From Gammaproteobacteria bacterium (GTDB lineage: Bacteria > Pseudomonadota > Gammaproteobacteria > BMS3Bbin11), in contig JAUWVE010000118.1 in assembly GCA_030617565.1 (NCBI GenBank), forward strand, positions 1-5,077: a DNA stretch of 5,077 nucleotides, given 5' to 3'. The first letter of the stretch is position 1. Each line of letters starts with the position of its first letter. A program made the translations under genes and the position numbers. The notes below the pieces were generated by a model. The model did not search any database, was not told where the DNA came from, and worked only from the letters and a program-made list of their open reading frames with translations. Shown piece after piece: positions 1-5,077 of this stretch.

Positions 1-900
1 CGCAAGAATACCCAGTGTCTTGGTGTTAAGAAAATGTTCGGCGCTCATTTTTGAGCCAACAGCAATACCCAGGAAAATGGTAACGATATTTATTAATGAG
101 TTCTGTGCCGTATCACTGAGCCGGTCGACTACACCACTTTCCCGCATCAGATTGCCAAGCGCAAACATGCCCAGTAAGGGTGCCGCAGTTGGCAACAGTA
201 AAGCAACCAGTACCAGTATAAGCAATGGAAACACGATCTTCTCTGTTCGGGAAACATGTCGTAACTGCACCATTTCGATACAACGTTCTTCATGTGTTGT
301 CAGCAAGCGGATTATGGGCGGCTGGATTATGGGCACCAGTGCCATATAGGAATATGCCGCAACGGCGATCGCCCCGAGCAGATCAGGGGCGAGTCTGCTA
401 GCGACGAAAATGGCTGTAGGGCCGTCCGCACCGCCAATAATACCGATTGCCGCTGCATCTGAAATACTGAAATCAATCCAGCCCATGGAGCTGACAGCGA
501 CCGCTCCGAGTACCGTAGCAAAGATACCGAACTGGGCCGCCGCACCAAGAAAAAGTGTTTTCGGATTGGCCAACAGGGGTCCAAAGTCAGTCATAGCCCC
601 CACGCCCATGAAAATTATCAGTGGAAAAGCGCCGGTAGAGATACCAACATTGTAGATGTAATAAAGAAAGCCACCGGGAGCGATAGTATGCCCTGCCTCA
701 ATCAGCGGGGCATCCATCAGCCCTGCACCTGGAATATTAACCAGTATGGCGCCAAAGCCGATCGGCAATAGCAGCAGAGGTTCGAAGCCCTTGCGAATGG
801 CCAGGTACAACAGAAAAAAACCTATGGCCATCATGATCGGCTGCCCGTAATCCATCTGGAACATGCCCGTGCTCTGCCATAAACCGATTAGCTTCTCCAT
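1..900 (-). CDS. oadB: Oxaloacetate decarboxylase beta subunit (Na+ pump), 3' end outside window
   Basis: This is the integral membrane subunit of the sodium-translocating oxaloacetate decarboxylase. It decarboxylates the carboxybiotin carried by OadA and couples this to Na+ export across the inner membrane. The window holds the first 300 codons in an unbroken frame starting at ATG 900; the family is about 375 to 435 residues long, so roughly the last 75 residues or more are missing. Long hydrophobic stretches are visible around residues 21-35, 41-56, 92-101, 115-137, 173-190 and 222-240. The family signature GGADGPTAIF is at 156-165; its Asp159 corresponds to the Na+-site Asp203 of the Klebsiella protein, and Tyr185 lines up with Klebsiella Tyr229. 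The N-terminus begins directly near the first helix, as in the shorter members. The start is supported by an AAGG Shine-Dalgarno at 911-908. It lies 9 bp after oadA, so the two are surely co-transcribed. Identity is very secure. The beta subunits of methylmalonyl-CoA and glutaconyl-CoA decarboxylases are close homologues, but the neighbouring OadA settles the substrate. Confidence 0.96.
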   Translation of the reverse strand, partial: MEKLIGLWQSTGMFQMDYGQPIMMAIGFFLLYLAIRKGFEPLLLLPIGFGAILVNIPGAGLMDAPLIEAGHTIAPGGFLYYIYNVGISTGAFPLIIFMGVGAMTDFGPLLANPKTLFLGAAAQFGIFATVLGAVAVSSMGWIDFSISDAAAIGIIGGADGPTAIFVASRLAPDLLGAIAVAAYSYMALVPIIQPPIIRLLTTHEERCIEMVQLRHVSRTEKIVFPLLILVLVALLLPTAAPLLGMFALGNLMRESGVVDRLSDTAQNSLINIVTIFLGIAVGSKMSAEHFLNTKTLGILA

Positions 901-907
901 CTTAGTG

Positions 908-912
908 CCTTA
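908..912 (-). promoter_or_regulatory. Ribosome binding site of oadB overlapping the oadA stop codon
   Basis: On the minus strand the oadA stop TAA (912-910) runs straight into GG (909-908), forming a TAAGG Shine-Dalgarno core 7 nt before the oadB ATG. The overlap of stop codon and ribosome site suggests translational coupling of beta-subunit synthesis to the alpha subunit. The motif and spacing are seen directly; the coupling is inferred. Confidence 0.7.
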
Positions 913-2706
913 TTTAATCAGCAGAAGGTTGTCGCCAACGGTGACAGAATCACCTTCGTGCACAAGGATTTCTGACACCACACCCGGCTGTGAACTGCGT
1001 ATCTCAGTTTCCATCTTCATCGCTTCCAGAATGATCACAACATCGCCTTTTGCGACAGAATGGCCAGGGGACACATGGAGTTTGAATATAGTCCCGGCCA
1101 GTGGGGCCTGAATCATGGTACCTGTTCCACTGCTCTCAGCCGGTGATGGCGTTGAAGTGTCTGCCGCCGGTACATTGCCTGCAACAGGCGTAATGGTGGA
1201 AATGTCTCCGCCGTTGCGAACCGCCACTACATAGGGCTGACCTTCGACAGTGACGGTGTAAACCTCGTCACCCTCCTCATTGGTGACAACATCATGCTCA
1301 ACACCTGTAGGCACTGGCTCAAAGGCATCAGGATTGCCACGATTTTCCAGGAATTTAAGTCCCACCTGAGGAAACAGTGCATAGGTCAGCACATCATCAA
1401 TTTCATTTTCGCCATCTGCCAGCTGAATGCCCTTTTCACCGGCAATTTGCTCAAGCTCAGATGCCAGCTTATCCAGTTCATCATCGATAAGATCTGCCGG
1501 TCGACAGGTAATGGGCTGCGCACCTTCAAGAACGCGCTGCTGTAATTCTTTATTGACAGGCGCGGGTGTTGCGCCATATTCGCCTTTCAGTAACCCGGCT
1601 GTTTCCAGAGAAATACTTTTATATCTCTCTCCGGTCAAAACGTTGAGTACCGCCTGAGTACCTACAATCTGCGACGTTGGTGTCACCAGTGCGATATAGC
1701 CGAGATCCTTGCGTACTTTTGGTATTTCCGCCAGCACTTCATCAAAGCGGTCTGCTGCCCCCTGCTCGCGCAGTTGTCCTTCCATATTCGTCAACATGCC
1801 ACCCGGCACCTGGGCCACAAGAATTCGTGAGTCGATACCTTTTAGTGAGCCTTCGAAACAGGCATATTTTTTTCTCACCTCGCGGAAATAAGCAGCAATT
1901 TCCTCCAGTAGACCCAGGTCCAGCCCGGTGTCTCTATCCGTACCTTGCAGAATGGCAACCAGCGATTCTGTCGGCGAATGACCATAAGTCATACTCATTG
2001 ATGAGATTGATGTATCCACATTATCGATACCGGCTTCGATACATTTCAAAGCGGTAGCCGTAGACATCCCCGTCGTTGCGTGGGACTGCATGTGTATCGG
2101 AACATCCACCGTCTGCTTAAGACGCGTGACCAGTTCATAGCCGGCATAAGGCGTCAGCAGTCCGGCCATATCTTTAATACAGATCGAATGTGAGCCCATA
2201 TCCTCAAGCTCGCGCGCCAGATCGAGCCAGGTATCGATATTGTGCACCGGACTTACCGTATAAGAGAGCGTGCCCTGGGCATGTTTACCTACTTTGCAAA
2301 CGGCCTTGATGGCAGTGGAGAGGTTTCGCGGGTCGTTCATCGCGTCAAATACCCGGAACACATCCACACCGTTGACTGCGGCACGTTCTACAAACTTGCA
2401 GACCACATCGTCAGCATAATGCCGGTAACCAAGGATATTCTGCCCGCGAAACAGCATCTGCTGCGGAGTATTCGGCATGGCAGCCTTCAGCTCACGAATT
2501 CGCACCCATGGATCTTCACCCAGAAAACGGATGCAGGCATCAAAGGTAGCTCCGCCCCAGGATTCCAGCGACCAGAAGCCGACCTGGTCAAGTTTCTCCG
2601 CAATCGGCAACATATCATCGAGGCGCATGCGGGTAGCGAACAGAGACTGGTGTGCATCACGCAACACTACATCCGTTATACCCAAAGGTTTCTTGTTTTC
2701 AGTCAT
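910..2706 (-). CDS. oadA: Oxaloacetate decarboxylase alpha subunit (carboxyltransferase plus biotin carrier)
   Basis: This peripheral, cytoplasm-facing subunit transfers the carboxyl group of oxaloacetate to biotin, releasing pyruvate; OadB then decarboxylates the carboxybiotin. The protein has 598 residues, the usual family length. The carboxyltransferase TIM barrel covers about residues 5-290, with the RDAHQS motif at 16-21 (metal ligand Asp17) and the catalytic Lys178 in IKDMAGLL. A conserved PYC/OADA domain follows to about 490, then a Pro/Ser/Thr/Ala-rich linker (about 508-530) and a biotinyl/lipoyl domain (about 530-598) with the biotinylation motif EAMKM, biotinyl Lys564, 34 residues from the C-terminus. 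The HxH metal site expected near 207-209 reads HMQSHATTG here, so His209 is kept but position 207 is Gln. The ATG start fits the family N-terminus, yet no good Shine-Dalgarno precedes it; the leader is pyrimidine-rich instead. It sits 27 bp after oadG and 9 bp before oadB. Biotin ligase (BirA) is needed for activity. PycB-type pyruvate carboxylase subunits are homologous, but oadG and oadB on either side exclude that. Confidence 0.97.
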   Translation of the reverse strand: MTENKKPLGITDVVLRDAHQSLFATRMRLDDMLPIAEKLDQVGFWSLESWGGATFDACIRFLGEDPWVRIRELKAAMPNTPQQMLFRGQNILGYRHYADDVVCKFVERAAVNGVDVFRVFDAMNDPRNLSTAIKAVCKVGKHAQGTLSYTVSPVHNIDTWLDLARELEDMGSHSICIKDMAGLLTPYAGYELVTRLKQTVDVPIHMQSHATTGMSTATALKCIEAGIDNVDTSISSMSMTYGHSPTESLVAILQGTDRDTGLDLGLLEEIAAYFREVRKKYACFEGSLKGIDSRILVAQVPGGMLTNMEGQLREQGAADRFDEVLAEIPKVRKDLGYIALVTPTSQIVGTQAVLNVLTGERYKSISLETAGLLKGEYGATPAPVNKELQQRVLEGAQPITCRPADLIDDELDKLASELEQIAGEKGIQLADGENEIDDVLTYALFPQVGLKFLENRGNPDAFEPVPTGVEHDVVTNEEGDEVYTVTVEGQPYVVAVRNGGDISTITPVAGNVPAADTSTPSPAESSGTGTMIQAPLAGTIFKLHVSPGHSVAKGDVVIILEAMKMETEIRSSQPGVVSEILVHEGDSVTVGDNLLLIK

Positions 2707-2733
2707 GAAAGGAGAGTTTCCAGAAAGAGCCTG

Positions 2734-2994
2734 TTATTGCCGGCGACAGCGGTGTTTTGCGAGTGCCACCTGGATGATAGAAACAATACGGTCATCTACA
2801 TCTGCATGACCTTTCACGGAAGATGGAATATCAATTTCCTCATCGGGTAGCCAGCGTTTAATGATCGCCGACATCGAGACAGTTACAATGACAAGGACAG
2901 TTAGAAAAATAAAGACGGTTCCCATGCCAAACAGCATCAGATCCAGACCTTGTTCAATCAGTGTTACTCCACCCAAACTCAAATCCCCGGACAA
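2734..2994 (-). CDS. oadG: Oxaloacetate decarboxylase gamma subunit, non-ATG start
   Basis: This small membrane subunit assembles the decarboxylase by binding OadA through its C-terminal tail and OadB through its membrane helix; in characterised homologues it also contributes to metal binding. The 86-residue reading shows one strong transmembrane helix at about 17-42 with the family-typical LMLFGMGTVFIFL segment (19-31), a basic patch after the helix (IKRWLP), an acidic linker, and a C-terminal helix ending in KHRC, close to the histidine-ended tail of the family. No ATG lies before codon 20, which is inside the helix, so the start must be non-canonical. TTG at 2994 is the outermost option but has no ribosome site. 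TTG at 2976-2974 follows GGGGA (2988-2984) by 7 nt and would give 80 residues, which I consider at least as likely. The upstream frame is closed by TAG at 3009-3007. It is the first gene of the oadGAB operon. Family identity is secure; the start is not. Confidence 0.9.
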   Translation of the reverse strand: MSGDLSLGGVTLIEQGLDLMLFGMGTVFIFLTVLVIVTVSMSAIIKRWLPDEEIDIPSSVKGHADVDDRIVSIIQVALAKHRCRRQ

Positions 2995-3013
2995 TACGAA
3001 TGCGCGCTATTTT

Positions 3014-3032
3014 AGCCCAGCGGGGGCTGGCT
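3014..3032 (-). promoter_or_regulatory. GC-rich hairpin in the putative oadG leader
   Basis: The arms AGCCCAGC (3014-3021) and GCTGGCT (3026-3032) pair over seven base pairs with one bulged C, around a GGGG/CCCC loop. The structure ends 20 bp before the outermost oadG start codon. It is not followed by a T-run on either strand, so it does not look like an intrinsic terminator. A role in mRNA stability or translation control is possible but unproven. Confidence 0.35.
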
Positions 3033-3113
3033 TACCACTGTTGCTAGCATTGGGATGTATAGGGATATTTTCATTTGTACCAGCTTCAAGATTGAGCCGT
3101 TTATTTCAGACAG

Positions 3114-3142
3114 GGAATAAGGGTATTATTTAATATTATCAA
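3114..3142 (-). promoter_or_regulatory. Possible promoter for oadGAB
   Basis: On the minus strand TTGATA (3142-3137) stands 17 bp before TATTCC (3119-3114), within an AT-rich block. The -35 match is good and the -10 match is poor. Transcription from here would give a leader of about 110 nt that includes the GC-rich hairpin. The location is reasonable, but AT-rich DNA produces such matches easily. Confidence 0.25.
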
Positions 3143-3152
3143 TAACTTATTG
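3140..3152. promoter_or_regulatory. 13-bp perfect palindrome overlapping the possible oadG -35 box
   Basis: CAATAA-C-TTATTG is a perfect inverted repeat with a single central base. It overlaps the TTGATA hexamer proposed as the -35 element, which is where an operator would lie. The symmetry is seen directly; protein binding is inferred and no regulator is identified. Confidence 0.3.
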
Positions 3153-3157
3153 CTATA

Positions 3158-3173
3158 TTCATCTCGTGTTCAT
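3158..3173 (-). promoter_or_regulatory. Tandem ATGAA motifs upstream of the possible oadG promoter
   Basis: Read on the minus strand, two ATGAA motifs (3173-3169 and 3162-3158) are spaced 11 bp start to start, one helical turn, and lie just upstream of the proposed -35 box. This spacing is typical of sites for activators that bind as tandem dimers, such as OmpR-like response regulators. The regulator is unknown, and the short motif could occur by chance. Confidence 0.2.
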
Positions 3174-3332
3174 TGACATCAAGCATGAATGAAGCCTATA
3201 AAAAAGCTCGACTGCGCAGAGATATGCCACAGGAACATCCCCTCGGTGCGATCTAGTTTCATAGGATTGTTCATCTCTGGAGAAATCGCGCCGGGGACGA
3301 CGCTGCTACAAATCATCAATATAGAACTGCCC

Positions 3333-4667
3333 TTAAGTTTTCAGCGACCTGTAATAAACACGGGAATTTCGGTGATAATTGTATAAAGAACGTCTTTTCA
3401 CCGGTAAGTCTGCCAGCTTCATGGTCTCGAAACCTCTTTCGCGAAACCAGTGGGAGGCCTGTGTCGTCAGGACAAACAGGACCTTCATAGCTAATGCTTG
3501 CGCCTGAATTTCAGCAAATTTCAGCATCGCATCGCCGCGGCCGGCCTTGCGGTAATCAGCATGCACAGCCAGACAGGCAAGCTCGGCCATACCATTCTCA
3601 GGATACGGGATCACCGCCACACAGGCTGTTATCAGGCCATCCCGCTCCATCACATAGAATTGCTCTAATGACATCTCCAGCTGCTCGCGTGAACGCTTAA
3701 CCAGCAGTCCCTGCTGTTCCAGTGGCTGGATCAGCTCTATGATACCGCCAATATCATCAATGCCTGCCTGGCGAGTCACTTCAAAATCACTGGCCGTTAC
3801 CAGCGTCCCTGCCCCATCACGGGTGTAGAGTTCCTGCAACAAAGCGCCTGTCGTCCATGCCGGAATCAAATGCACTCTTTCGACACCCTGCTGGCTGGCT
3901 TCAATCGCACTCCGCATGTGTATCTCTGCCTCCGTATCCAGCTTGCGCCGGGAGCTAAGAAGCTTTTCCGCCTGCTGCCCCGTCAACTGGCGAATAATTT
4001 GCCGCCGTGCATCGCGCAAGCCCTTGCCGTCAAGCAGGAAGATCAATTTGTCGGCATTTATAGCTGTAGCGGTATAGGTGGCTACCTGTTCAGAATTGAT
4101 GTTAAACACCTCGCCAGTAACTGAATAGGCCAGCGGTGACAACATGACGATAGAACGGGCATCAAGATTCCGCAATAGTGCCTCGTTATCCAGCTTTCTG
4201 ATCTTACCGGTATAGCCAAAATCGACACCGTCATGGATGCCATAAGGGCAGGCAGAAATAAAATTACCCGATGCCACATGAATACCGGCACCCGCCATCG
4301 GGGAATTAGCTATGCCGGCTGAAAACAGTGCCTCGATCTGTACACGAATACTCCCAACAGCATCCCGCGTACACTCCATGGCAACCGCGTCCGTTACCCG
4401 TATGCCGTTGACATACTCACTTTTGCTTTTCCTTTGCTGCAGGCATTGTTCAATCTGCGGACGTGCCCCATGAACAATAACCAGACGTACACCCAGACTG
4501 TTGAGCAGTGCCAAATCCTGAACAAGCAGGGGAAAGTGCTCGTCAGCTACCGCTTCACCACTAAAAGCCAGCACAAAGGTCTTACCCCGGTGTGCATGAA
4601 TATACGGCGCCGACTGACGGAATGCCGCTACGAAGTCGTGCGGTGGGTTTGTCTGTTTTTTTTTCAT
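3333..4667 (-). CDS. argA: Amino-acid N-acetyltransferase (N-acetylglutamate synthase)
   Basis: This cytoplasmic enzyme acetylates L-glutamate with acetyl-CoA, the first committed step of arginine biosynthesis. The protein has 444 residues, essentially the length of E. coli ArgA (443). Residues about 25-275 form the amino-acid-kinase-like domain, with FVLAFSGEAV (31-40) and VIVHGARPQIE (63-73) visible; in this family it is regulatory and binds the feedback inhibitor arginine. Residues about 295-444 form the GNAT acetyltransferase domain, with LACLAVHADYRKAGRGDAML holding the RxxGxG acetyl-CoA loop at 373-378 and a typical C-terminus LPVKRRSLYNYHRNSRVYYRSL. The ATG fits the family N-terminus, but no Shine-Dalgarno precedes it and the leader is AT-rich. 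Codons 2-4 are nine consecutive A bases. It follows argE on the same strand after 199 bp, most of which is an inverted-repeat element whose left arm ends 12 bp before the start codon. No ARG box was recognised. Identity is very secure; both domains are intact and no frameshift is seen. Confidence 0.97.
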   Translation of the reverse strand: MKKKQTNPPHDFVAAFRQSAPYIHAHRGKTFVLAFSGEAVADEHFPLLVQDLALLNSLGVRLVIVHGARPQIEQCLQQRKSKSEYVNGIRVTDAVAMECTRDAVGSIRVQIEALFSAGIANSPMAGAGIHVASGNFISACPYGIHDGVDFGYTGKIRKLDNEALLRNLDARSIVMLSPLAYSVTGEVFNINSEQVATYTATAINADKLIFLLDGKGLRDARRQIIRQLTGQQAEKLLSSRRKLDTEAEIHMRSAIEASQQGVERVHLIPAWTTGALLQELYTRDGAGTLVTASDFEVTRQAGIDDIGGIIELIQPLEQQGLLVKRSREQLEMSLEQFYVMERDGLITACVAVIPYPENGMAELACLAVHADYRKAGRGDAMLKFAEIQAQALAMKVLFVLTTQASHWFRERGFETMKLADLPVKRRSLYNYHRNSRVYYRSLKT

Positions 4668-4692
4668 TTCATTAAATTCAAAATATTTTTCA

Positions 4693-4719
4693 CCACAGAG
4701 GACACGGAGGTCACAGAGG
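4693..4719 (+). repeat. Three tandem 9-bp units, left arm
   Basis: CCACAGAGG, ACACGGAGG and TCACAGAGG follow one another without gaps, sharing the pattern NCACRGAGG. The 9-bp period keeps the reading frame, so the plus strand reads as repeated Thr-Glu codons. This tandem structure forms the core of the left arm of the inverted-repeat element. Confidence 0.75.
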
Positions 4720-4732
4720 TTTTTAAAATGCT

Positions 4733-4763
4733 TTTATAACTCTATGTTATTTCTTCTGATCAA
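4733..4763 (-). promoter_or_regulatory. Possible promoter for argA inside the inverted-repeat element
   Basis: On the minus strand TTGATC (4763-4758) is followed after 19 bp by TATAAA (4738-4733). The -10 match is good (5 of 6), while the spacing is long. If real, the argA transcript would start within the element and carry only its left arm in the leader. An 11-bp palindrome, CAATA-A-TATTG (4761-4771), overlaps the -35 hexamer. The surrounding DNA is so AT-rich that chance matches are likely. Confidence 0.22.
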
Positions 4764-4818
4764 TAATATTGTATCGAAGATTAATAATATCTCCAGGTAA
4801 CTAAAATAAAAAATCTTT

Positions 4819-4845
4819 CCTCTGTGCGCTCTGTGTCCTCTGTGG
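4819..4845 (-). repeat. Three tandem 9-bp units, right arm
   Basis: Read on the minus strand the units are CCACAGAGG (4845-4837), ACACAGAGC (4836-4828) and GCACAGAGG (4827-4819). They mirror the three units of the left arm in the same order from the outside inwards, differing from them at three positions. This is the core of the right arm. Confidence 0.75.
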
Positions 4846-4866
4846 TGAAATATTTTCTTTATGTTC

Positions 4867-5077
4867 TTATTTATTACAAGTATTAGCAACACAAAATCGT
4901 CGAATCAGGCTTTCCAGTACATCTATCATCGGCTGTACCCTGTCCAGGGCCAGATATTCATCCGGTTGATGTGCCTGGGCGATGTCACCCGGCCCGAGGA
5001 TGACGGCATCAAGGCCTGCATCCTTAAAGAAAGGGGCTTCTGTAGAATAGGCGGCTGATTCAGCAGAAACACCTGTT
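4867..5077 (-). CDS. argE: Acetylornithine deacetylase, C-terminal end only
   Basis: ArgE hydrolyses N2-acetyl-L-ornithine to ornithine and acetate in the cytoplasm, in the linear arginine pathway. The window holds the last 69 codons and the TAA stop (4869-4867); the rest lies beyond position 5077 (E. coli ArgE has 383 residues). The fragment contains STEAPFF and then LGPGDIAQAHQPDEYL, the C-terminal signature of this M20-family metallopeptidase-like enzyme; the His in AHQPDEY is the conserved late metal-site histidine. The tail ends LIRRFC plus seven residues, as expected. It precedes argA on the same strand, a neighbour arrangement known from other gammaproteobacteria and consistent with a shared pathway. 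The related succinyl-diaminopimelate desuccinylase DapE is less likely, because the QAHQPDEYL ending and the argA neighbour are typical of ArgE. Confidence 0.92.
   Translation of the reverse strand, partial: TGVSAESAAYSTEAPFFKDAGLDAVILGPGDIAQAHQPDEYLALDRVQPMIDVLESLIRRFCVANTCNK

Larger units (their letters stand above)
2995..3332. other. Intergenic region between argA and oadG
   Basis: This 338-bp stretch separates the arg genes from the oadGAB operon. No recognisable protein is encoded on either strand. The oadG-distal part (about 3180-3332) has mixed composition and contains only weak open frames. The part at 3110-3165 is AT-rich and carries a 13-bp palindrome, tandem ATGAA motifs and a possible promoter. 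A GC-rich hairpin lies at 3014-3032, close to oadG. The order of these signals, all upstream of oadG on the minus strand, suggests that this is the oadGAB control region and a leader of roughly 110 nt. I see no convincing stem plus U-run terminator for argA. Confidence 0.55.
4680..4856. repeat. Inverted-repeat element (MITE-like or palindromic intergenic repeat) between argE and argA
   Basis: Two arms of about 40 and 38 bp face each other across about 99 bp of AT-rich DNA. Starting at CACC, 26 of 29 bases agree between the left arm and the reverse complement of the right arm; outside this both arms continue into AAAATATTT, with two extra T in the left arm. The element starts 10 bp after the argE stop and ends 12 bp before the argA start. 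The interior has no gene. Similar CACCACAGAGGACACAGAGG-type repeats recur between genes in many unrelated bacteria, from my general knowledge, often near genes of the GxxExxY family; none is visible here. No clear target-site duplication was found. It may be a small non-autonomous element or a structured RNA in the argE-argA transcript. Confidence 0.7.

Noticed and set aside
2242..2850. A 202-codon plus-strand frame
   Set aside because: It lies almost wholly antisense to oadA and oadG, whose protein families are unmistakable, and its translation resembles no protein I know. It is a shadow frame.
3198..3225. Possible argA terminator with a TTTTTT run on the minus strand after CTGCGCAG
   Set aside because: CTGCGCAG is palindromic without room for a loop, and no other stable stem directly precedes the T-run, so it does not meet the pattern of an intrinsic terminator.
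3189..3386. A 65-codon plus-strand frame with the string SFIGLFISGEIAPG, faintly like the GFxSxGEIxP segment of FIST sensor domains
   Set aside because: The likeness covers about ten residues only; the rest of the frame shows no domain, it runs into the 3' end of argA on the other strand, and no ribosome site is visible. Most likely chance.
3333..4667. A possible frameshift or domain loss in argA
   Set aside because: The reading frame is continuous, matches the family length, and both the kinase-like and GNAT domains show their expected motifs.
4665..4683. A possible ARG box (ArgR operator) at TTTGAATTTAATGAA in front of argA
   Set aside because: The second half is ATGAA instead of ATTCA, so the required inverted symmetry is missing.
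4434..4739. A plus-strand frame ending in Thr-Glu repeats
   Set aside because: Most of it is antisense to argA, and its repetitive end is just the 9-bp repeat units read in frame. This is a common false gene call for such repeats.
4680..4856. A miniature CRISPR array
   Set aside because: The repeats are 9-bp contiguous units in inverted arms, with no regular unique spacers between direct repeats and no cas genes nearby.

Overview
The window comes from a chromosome with mid-range GC, most likely of a gammaproteobacterium. The evidence is an oadG-oadA-oadB order for the sodium-pumping oxaloacetate decarboxylase, a full-length ArgA of the fused kinase-like plus GNAT type, and an argE gene immediately upstream of argA. 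No rRNA, tRNA or taxon-specific marker is present, so the genus cannot be named. All five recognisable genes lie on the minus strand; open frames on the plus strand are shadows of them.

In the direction of transcription (high to low coordinates) the layout is as follows. (1) The last 69 codons of argE, acetylornithine deacetylase (4867-5077, cut by the window edge). (2) A 199-bp spacer (4668-4866) that is almost filled by an inverted-repeat element: two ~39-bp arms, each built from three 9-bp units, around ~99 bp of AT-rich DNA. (3) Intact argA, N-acetylglutamate synthase (3333-4667). (4) A 338-bp intergenic region (2995-3332) with no convincing gene but with a small palindrome, tandem ATGAA motifs, a possible promoter and a GC-rich hairpin, probably the control region of the next operon. 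(5) The tight oadGAB operon: oadG (2734-2994, non-ATG start), oadA (910-2706) and the first 300 codons of oadB (1-900, cut by the window edge).

Functionally there are two units. ArgA makes N-acetylglutamate, the first step of arginine synthesis, and ArgE removes the acetyl group from N-acetylornithine later in the same pathway, so together they open and close the linear acetylated route. OadGAB is a membrane complex: OadA moves the carboxyl group of oxaloacetate to its biotin, OadG ties the subunits together and helps metal binding, and OadB decarboxylates carboxybiotin while exporting Na+.

This is mostly ordinary housekeeping DNA, and I do not see an undescribed defence, mobile or regulatory system. 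The items most worth a second look are the 9-mer-based inverted-repeat element between argE and argA, a glutamine at a position in OadA where a metal-binding histidine is expected, and similar CAAT...ATTGAT palindromes in front of both argA and oadG.
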